Source: Amphiura filiformis
Taxonomy: Eukaryota; Echinodermata; Ophiuroidea; Amphilepidida; Amphiuridae
Length of the DNA: 64,000 nt
Direction of reading: 5' to 3'
Assembly (NCBI RefSeq): GCF_039555335.1
Contig: NC_092628.1
Location: 36,354,965 to 36,418,964 of the forward strand
Numbering within the stretch: position 1 is the first letter of the stretch; each line of letters begins with the position of its first letter. Of this stretch, positions 57,941 to 64,000 are shown in pieces. A model generated the notes under the pieces. It worked only from the letters and a program-made list of their open reading frames with translations. It was not told the DNA's origin and ran no database searches. The translations under genes and the position numbers were made by a program.

Positions 57941-60900
57941 CTATGGATGCTGAGTTTGACTGGCAGCTGCCTTAGCCATGTCTGCTATACTTGTTACAGT
58001 TCTAATCATAGTAGGTGAGGTCTTAAATAATGGTTTACCTAATAATGAAGCTTGTTGCATATGCATGGGTACAGGTAGACGCATTCCAGGATGTGCTAGC
58101 ATTATACGAGGTACACCATGTTGCATGGGCATAGGTAGTCCTGCTGCTGCTCCTGCAGCTGATAGTCCAGGTACAACTTGTCTCATGGCCAAACCTTGTG
58201 GTAGAACTTGTTGTACACCTGGAGTCAATTGTCGTGGGATGCCTGTTGGTGTTACTTGTCTTACTAATTGCATACCACCTGGTAACTGCATACCACCTGG
58301 TAACTGCATACCACCTGGTAATGCAGTACCTGCAGGAAGAGCTACACGTACAAGTCTTGGACCTGCAACGGCTAAACGTTGCCCACGAGCAGCTGCAATT
58401 GCATGGGCTACCGATACTGGAACCATATGAGGAGTTCCTGCAGCTGCTGCAGCATTTGCTGCATGTGCTGCACTAGCAGCAGCCATGGCTGGACTAACTT
58501 GGATTCGGACTGGAGTTTGTATAGGTGCTCCAGGCATTGAGACAGGTAGATGCATTGATGTCAATTGGAAAGGATTTCCTGGTATTGCCATTCCTGCAGG
58601 CACAGGAGTGCCTGCACGGATATGAGTTCCTGCAGGAATGGGCATTCCTGCTTGCACAGGTGTACCCGGTATATGAGATCCAGCAGCAGCCATATGATGT
58701 GCCTGTAATGCCATACCGGCTGGAATAGGGGTACCTGGTGGTAATTGAAAGCCAGCTGCAAGTTGCATACTAACAGGAATCTGCATTCCTTGTTGTGCAT
58801 GCATACCTGATTGCAGTTGCATTCCTGCCATAGACATAGGAATACCCTGTACAGCCATACCTGCAGGTATAGGAGTACCTGCTGGAATAGGTATACCATG
58901 AACAAATCCTGCAGGAAGAGGAGATCCACACGGAATTGGAGACCCTGCTGGTGCCACAGGTGATCCTTCATGAGGGATTCCATGAACAGTGCCTGGTATT
59001 GGGGAAGATGCAGTTTGTCCTCCTTCACCATGATTAGGTGGTGGTGGTGGTTGAGCAAGTAATTCTCCTACAGGATGACCATGGGCATCTACCTGTACTT
59101 GGAAACCAGCAGCCTGTGCAGCACTAGGCAAATGTTCAACTGGAACATGTATTGGTTGACCATGTATGATAGGACCTGGGTGATTATGGAGTGGAGGTGG
59201 TTCACTTAAATCGGGTGTCAATGGTCCTGGCTGTGCCATCTGAGGATGTTCATGATGCATCATTTGATTCTGTACATGTAATCGAGCCTGTTCCTGCAAC
59301 TCCCTGTATTTCTCCATTTCCTCTGGCTGAATGCTCATGTCAGATTTAGGTTGTGGTTCATCTGATTCCTTCTTTTCTTTCTTGGCAGGAGAATGATCTT
59401 CTTCCTCTGGCTCTGATTTAGCATCCTCTTGTGTTTCTTCTTTCTTTACAGGGGATGGAGTAGAATTCATTCTTTTCCTGGATGATGGTGGTTCAAAATC
59501 AAGTGCTGCTCTGTGGCCTTGCAGACCACCCGCAGCAGCTTTCTTAGGTGCATTCTTCGCATCAGGAACTTTGGGAACCTTAAAAACTCCTTTTTGTCCT
59601 GGCTTATTCTCCATTTCTGGTTTACCCCCTTTTCCAGGCTGAGAATTTCCACCACTATTTGGTTTCTTCCCATTTCCTTGGTTACTTGAGTTGCCATGGT
59701 TTCCAGAATTTCCACTATTACCCGAATTATTATTATTACCAGAGTTTCCTTGGTTTCCGTGACTATTTCCTGATCCTTGATTAGCATTACCACTCTGTTT
59801 GCCAGTTCCACCCGTACTCCCTCCACCCTGACCCTTTGAATCAGCTGCATTTGATATTGGTATACCAGCTGTCTGAGATTTCTCAATTACAAGACCACTT
59901 CCTGCTGGAATGTGAGATTTATCTTCTTTGGGCAAATTTTGTAACAAGTCTGTAACTTTTGCTTTAGGTCTACTCAATATTCCTGCACCAGATGGCTTAT
60001 CACTACGCAAACTAGGATCTGAATTGCGGCTTTCTTGCAGGGCCTGTCGAACCCATTCTTTTAGATGAGAAGTACCACTGACTTCAGATTTTTTCTCAGG
60101 CAATTTTTTATCATCTCTGCTTCGATCCAAGTAACTACTTGAGCTCCTGTGACTAGGTGATCTACTTCTGGATCTTGATCTATCTCTTCTATAATAATTG
60201 CTTCTACTTGAACTCCGCCGATCTCTATCCGATGACCTCCTCGGGGATGCAGACCGACTTCTTCGACTGCTCGATCGTCGTCTAGATCTCTCATATTCTG
60301 CATCACTGTCTGAAGAATAGCTTCTAGATCTTCGGCTTCTTGATCTTCGACTTCTAGAGCGATGTCTGTCACCACTGTGAGAGCGATCTCTACTTCTGTC
60401 TCTGGAGCTGCGCCTCCTGTGACTTCTACTATCTCTGTGATAATCATCATCTGAGCTGTAATCATCGTGGTAACTCCTTTTTCTCCTATGCTTTCTATCT
60501 GAGCTTCTATTTCCATCACCTTCATAGTCAGAGTCAGAGTCTGTATGGTGTCGTTTACTTCTACTTTTGGATCGACTTTTGTGTCTTTTCTTCTCCTGTT
60601 TCTCATCATCACTATTATCTGCATGCTTATGTTTTCTACGCTTCCTTTTTGACTTCTTCCTTTTCTTACGCTTTTTGTGTTTCTTTTTACCATCTGATTT
60701 GACAGGATGCTCCCTCTTGTCACCAACTTCCTGGTCCTTGCCAGCAGGACAACCACCTTCTGCCTTTTCACCACTTTCTGTATTCTTTGATTCTTCATCA
60801 CCAGCTGCCACACCTCCCTTCTTTCTTTTGAATTCAAAATACAAAGGATTTACACTGTATGACAGTTTTGGCTCAGTGGTTGTGTAACATATCATCTCCA

Positions 60901-62546
60901 TAGGCCATGGTAATGTTGTCTTATTGTCCTTCCCTCGTACAGCTAAATATCCTTCTTCAACTTCTGCTAATGGAGGTGGTGGCTCTTCTTCTTCCTCTTC
61001 CTCTTCAGGATTTTCTGGAACACCATCACCATCTACAGGAGCTTTGTTATCATCTCCCTCGCTGCCGTCACTTCCTTTGGAAGCAAGGGTTGAGGCATTA
61101 CCCGTATTCCCCGATTCCTGTTCTTTCGATCCTGCACTCCCAGTCCCCTGAGGACCATCAACCATGCTCGATTCTTCCGAGGTATTTGATGTTGATGATG
61201 AGGATGCAGCAGTCTTAGCACTACTTTCATTACTACCTGTTTTGCTTGTATTTAATTTATCTGTTTTGATTACATTTGAACTACCACTTTTAGTTGTATT
61301 TAAAGTTGTTTTATCATTCCCTTTTGCATTACCCTTTTCTCCATTCTTACTATCTTTAGCAGCCTTTGTAGGAGACTCACTGCTTTTACCATCTTTTTTG
61401 CTGGTACTAGCTGCATTACTTTTTATGTCCCCCTTGGAAATAGATGGCACACTCTTTTTTGCATTACCATCTTTTGATTCCACACTTGGTGTCTTGGCAC
61501 CTTTTTTCTCAGGTTGCGAGTCTTTCTTAGCACTAACTTGTACTTTGGTTTCCGCCTTTGAGCTGGAGGGGGTATTAGATGAATTAGTTTCAGTTTTCTG
61601 CTGTTGCGCTGTAGATTTAGCTTTCCCTCGTGTTGTGATACTACTTTTAACAGGAGCAGGTTTCTTGTCCTGTTTTTTAGCACTAGCAGTACTTTTGGGA
61701 TTTGATTTAACAGATTTGCCCGAAGGATTCTTCCCATTAGAAGATGTTTCTTTTGAGTTGACAGCTTTCTTCTTACCGTCCTTTTCATCTTTCTCACAAC
61801 TTTCATCATCAGTATTACAACCTCCACTTTTCTGGCCATTACAAGTCCTGGATATTGTACCATTCTCATCACCTTTACCCTTCCCTGTTTTATCCCCATC
61901 AGTCATCTTATCGTTCTCTAGATCTTTTACAAGTTGCGAGAGGTTCACAATCTCTTTAGATTTCACAAAAGCTACAAGTTGTACATTAGCTTTGGCATTC
62001 GGGTAGTACTGGTTGAGTGGCTTCCTATTAATCTTAATCTTTCTGGATTTTCTTTCTTCCTTTCCTCCGTGATCTTTATCTTTGCCAACTGTCTGCTCCC
62101 CTTCATTTGACTCTCCATCCATTTCTAAATCCGGAACTTCAGCGCCAAACACAGATTTCTGCGATATCCTTGTTAGGGATTTCTTGGAGAAACTAAATGA
62201 GAATGTTTGTTTGCTAGCTAGTAAATCTGCTTCATCTTGATAAGTAGGTGATGCCTTGGATTGATTCTTGAAAGCAAGAAGTCGTTTTCGAGCACGTGAT
62301 TTGCCTTTGGAATTGGAAGCATCACCTTTGCCATCTACAGCACCTGACTTTGACTTCTCTTGGTCATCATTTAACACAGGCCCATATTCAGTGATCTCTG
62401 CCATTGGTTTGGGATCATAGACATTTGGTGGTGGTACCTTGTGCATACCCCCAACAAGTTCTGCTTCTTCACTATTTGGCTGATCTGTTGTTGCCGTTGG
62501 AGGGACTGAATTAGTGGAGTTCTTTGGGGATTTACTGGAATTTGCA
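57941..62546 (-). CDS. GPATCH8: GPATCH8-like gene, large 3' coding exon
   Basis: Minus strand. The acceptor TTCTTTCATTACAG ends at 62547, and the exon enters mid-codon with ANSSKSPKNSTNSV. The frame runs about 1,534 codons to a TAA/TGA-type stop at 57941. Counting from the first Met (62446): FSFSFSKK at about 80, QYYPNAKANVQLVAFVK at 145, Lys/Ser-rich sequence to 470, an acidic run at 480-494, then LPWPMEMICYTTTEPKLSYS and NPLYFEFK at 510-540. A basic and RS-rich domain spans 583-785, EWVRQALQES about 800, Gly/Asn repeats 870-935, QPEEMEKYRELQEQARLHVQ about 1040, and a Pro/Gly/Met tail with GTPIPAG repeats from 1100 on. The LPWP...NPLYF block and the PEEMEKY block match vertebrate GPATCH8, which has the same order: SFSF motif, RS domain, PEEMEKY, His/Pro-rich tail. 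The N-terminal G-patch and C2H2 finger must be in upstream exons outside the window. Expected role: nuclear RNA-processing factor that activates a DEAH helicase through the G-patch (family knowledge). Confidence 0.85.
58270..58325 (-). repeat. 15-bp coding tandem repeat (LPGGMQ)
   Basis: Near-identical 15-bp units (plus strand GCATACCACCTGGTA with ACT-type joints) occur about three times in the GPATCH8-like exon and encode repeated LPGGMQ. Confidence 0.85.
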
Positions 62547-62782
62547 CTGTAATGAAAGAAAAGAAAAAAAGAACTTGTGTAAAAGTTGTCATTCTTTGCA
62601 GCATTTCAGATGCAATCAGGGCACATGAACCCTCACGGGGGCACACCATCATAAGAATCCGCATATACAGTCCCGTAAAACGTAGAAATTGAGCTTATTT
62701 GTTTAATTTTTCAGCCAATATGTGTCTGAGATACATTTTTGATGCTACAATGTATATTAAATCTGGGATGGTTTTGATGAAC
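62547..62782 (-). other. Intron upstream of the GPATCH8-like exon (partial)
   Basis: Begins at the acceptor of the large exon and extends toward higher coordinates on the minus strand. I could not find a G-patch-encoding exon in 62547-64000. Confidence 0.6.
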
Positions 62783-63112
62783 TTAAGGGATCCGGAATGA
62801 GCGTTTTGACAGTGTTTTTTTTGTGGGACATAAGAGCACATCAGACATATCGAATTGCATTCTGATGTCTTTCTGATATCAAATAATTTTCATTTTTTGA
62901 AATTCACGAATTTTATGACAAATTATTAAAATTTGATATTTTTCACATTTTTGATATAAACAGTCCTTGAAGTAAATTTTATAAATCTAATGATATATTC
63001 TTAAAGTGTATGTAGCTGGGTTTTGGAAAAGCCGACGAAATCAATTGAAAATTTTGACCTTTCATATTGAAGATATGGATTTTTTCCCCAAAAGACCAAT
63101 TTTCCCCTTAAT
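62783..63112. mobile_element. Half of a TTAA fold-back element
   Basis: Begins TTAAGGGATCCGGAATGAGC and follows the left arm of the 1734 copy down to TTCCCCAAAAGACC at the hairpin turn. Sequence then becomes unrelated, so the right half is absent. Confidence 0.8.
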
Positions 63113-63450
63113 TGCAGACAAAATTATTTAAATCTGTTCTTGTGGACTAATCGTGCAAATTATGTATCTATGTAAAATCCCAAGAATTGAGTTTTCAACA
63201 CATTAGAAATCACACGATGGGGTAAAAGTTTCAAATTTGCAAAAAACACTGTCGATCCATGTGCAAAAAACAAATATATTAAGCTAAAGGATCCTCCTAT
63301 AACCACACACAGTCTGATTGCTCATGTGATTTTTGAGAGGCTTTTTTGCATATTTCAATGCGAAGTTTAATGGTGGTGTGCCCCCTCACGTAACACGTTT
63401 GGACAAATCAGTTTGAATTAATGGACAGTGGAAATATCTAGAATATGCTA

Positions 63451-63715
63451 TACCGTAAAAACTTGATAGTTAGCATATGTGCTTACTATCGAGCACTTTA
63501 AAAACATGCAAACATGAAGTGCCCCATCCACAAAAAGGGTAAAGGGTTTTGAGCAAATCATCGATACACATAGTTATATACGAACAAGTAAACCTGCAAA
63601 TTTGTGTCTCAACCCCATTAGCTCAGTTGGTAAAGCACCAGACTTTGGTACAATTTCATGTTTTCAAAAGCGCTCGACAGTAAGCACATATGCTAACTAT
63701 CAAGTTTTTACGGTA
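63451..63715. mobile_element. 265-bp MITE, TIR TACCGTAAAAACTTGATAGT
   Basis: The left end TACCGTAAAAACTTGATAGT continues TAGCATATGTGCTTACT. The right end is the reverse complement with one or two changes (…ATGCTAACTATCAAGTTTTTACGGTA). TA flanks CCGTAAAA on each side. The interior encloses a tRNA-like fragment at about 63611-63650. Confidence 0.85.
63611..63650 (+). repeat. tRNA-like fragment inside a MITE
   Basis: CCCCATTAGCTCAGTTGGTA and AAGCACCAGACTTTGGTAC resemble the 5' half of a tRNA (D arm with an A box, then an anticodon-arm start). No B box follows, so it is not a functional tRNA. Confidence 0.5.
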
Positions 63716-64000
63716 TCTGTTTATGTCAAGAATAAAATCTTGAAAAGAATCACTGATTCCAGAATGATTCAAGTGACTAACAATAACAACAATTTCTCCT
63801 TTCCCCCAGATTTATCATTTTTATTAGTATGGGAGTTTCTAAGACAGACTTTCCGCAAGTCCTTAAACCTGGGTAAAAATGCTTTTGATCATATTGAGTC
63901 ATTTATCATTTATCTTTACATCTTGTTTTATCATGAATATGATCTTGACAGTGACATGGAAGTTGTAGCCAATAATTCATTCCTTGATTGCCATTAATTG
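63716..64000. other. Window end, nothing recognised
   Basis: A plus-strand frame crosses this part but begins inside the MITE and shows no recognisable similarity. Confidence 0.5.

Noticed and set aside
61164-62006. Plus-strand 280-codon frame opposite the GPATCH8-like exon
   Set aside because: Antisense shadow of a low-complexity Lys/Ser-rich coding region; hydrophobic composition results from reversing those codons.
63602-63997. Plus-strand 131-codon frame at the window end
   Set aside because: Starts inside the tRNA-like fragment of a MITE and has no recognisable similarity.

Overview
The window is eukaryotic, A+T-rich and dominated by repeats. It holds two multi-exon protein genes in convergent orientation. 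Both match families known from vertebrates (ZFAT and GPATCH8), and the noncoding DNA is crowded with terminal-inverted-repeat (TIR) elements. A marine invertebrate deuterostome, perhaps an echinoderm, is the best guess. That guess rests on gene content and on the scattered octamer TAGGCCTA; it is an inference, not a demonstrated identification.

Layout. 1-6000: noncoding DNA with five small TIR or fold-back elements and low-complexity, C-rich sequence. 6001-10255: a 4.25-kb composite TIR element filled with head-to-head arrays of a roughly 123-bp dyad repeat, with a second TIR element nested in it. 10802-12167: a GC-rich TIR element. 12739-14480: a TA-flanked element, then three tandem units carrying tRNA-like A and B boxes. 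15322-16318: the GIY-YIG end of a Penelope-like retroelement between 170-bp inverted repeats. 16681-17652: a large fold-back element.

18231-42707 (+): a ZFAT-like gene. Five exons join with consistent splice phases into a predicted protein of about 1,245 residues, close to the length I recall for vertebrate ZFAT. It has two AT-hooks and about 19 zinc fingers. The main exon carries three single-base indels. The third coding exon runs straight into about 45 copies of an 84-bp minisatellite that repeats the exon end together with its splice donor. The last two exons appear twice because a 7-kb segment (29051-36094 and 36295-43367) lies on both sides of a 200-N gap. This looks like two unmerged overlapping contig ends, and the right-hand copy is the intact one.

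43376-57940: about 15 kb of intergenic DNA packed with TIR elements, hairpin repeats, a minisatellite and an (AAAT)n tract. 57941-62546 (-): the large 3' coding exon of a GPATCH8-like gene, probably a nuclear RS-rich splicing factor. Its G-patch exons lie upstream and were not found in the remaining 1.4 kb. 62783-64000: half of a fold-back element and a TA-flanked element that encloses a tRNA-like fragment.

No prokaryotic operon, CRISPR array, rRNA or convincing functional tRNA gene was found. The most unusual items are the exon-edge minisatellite, the dyad arrays at 6-9 kb, and a hairpin family that keeps its ends while its stems change.
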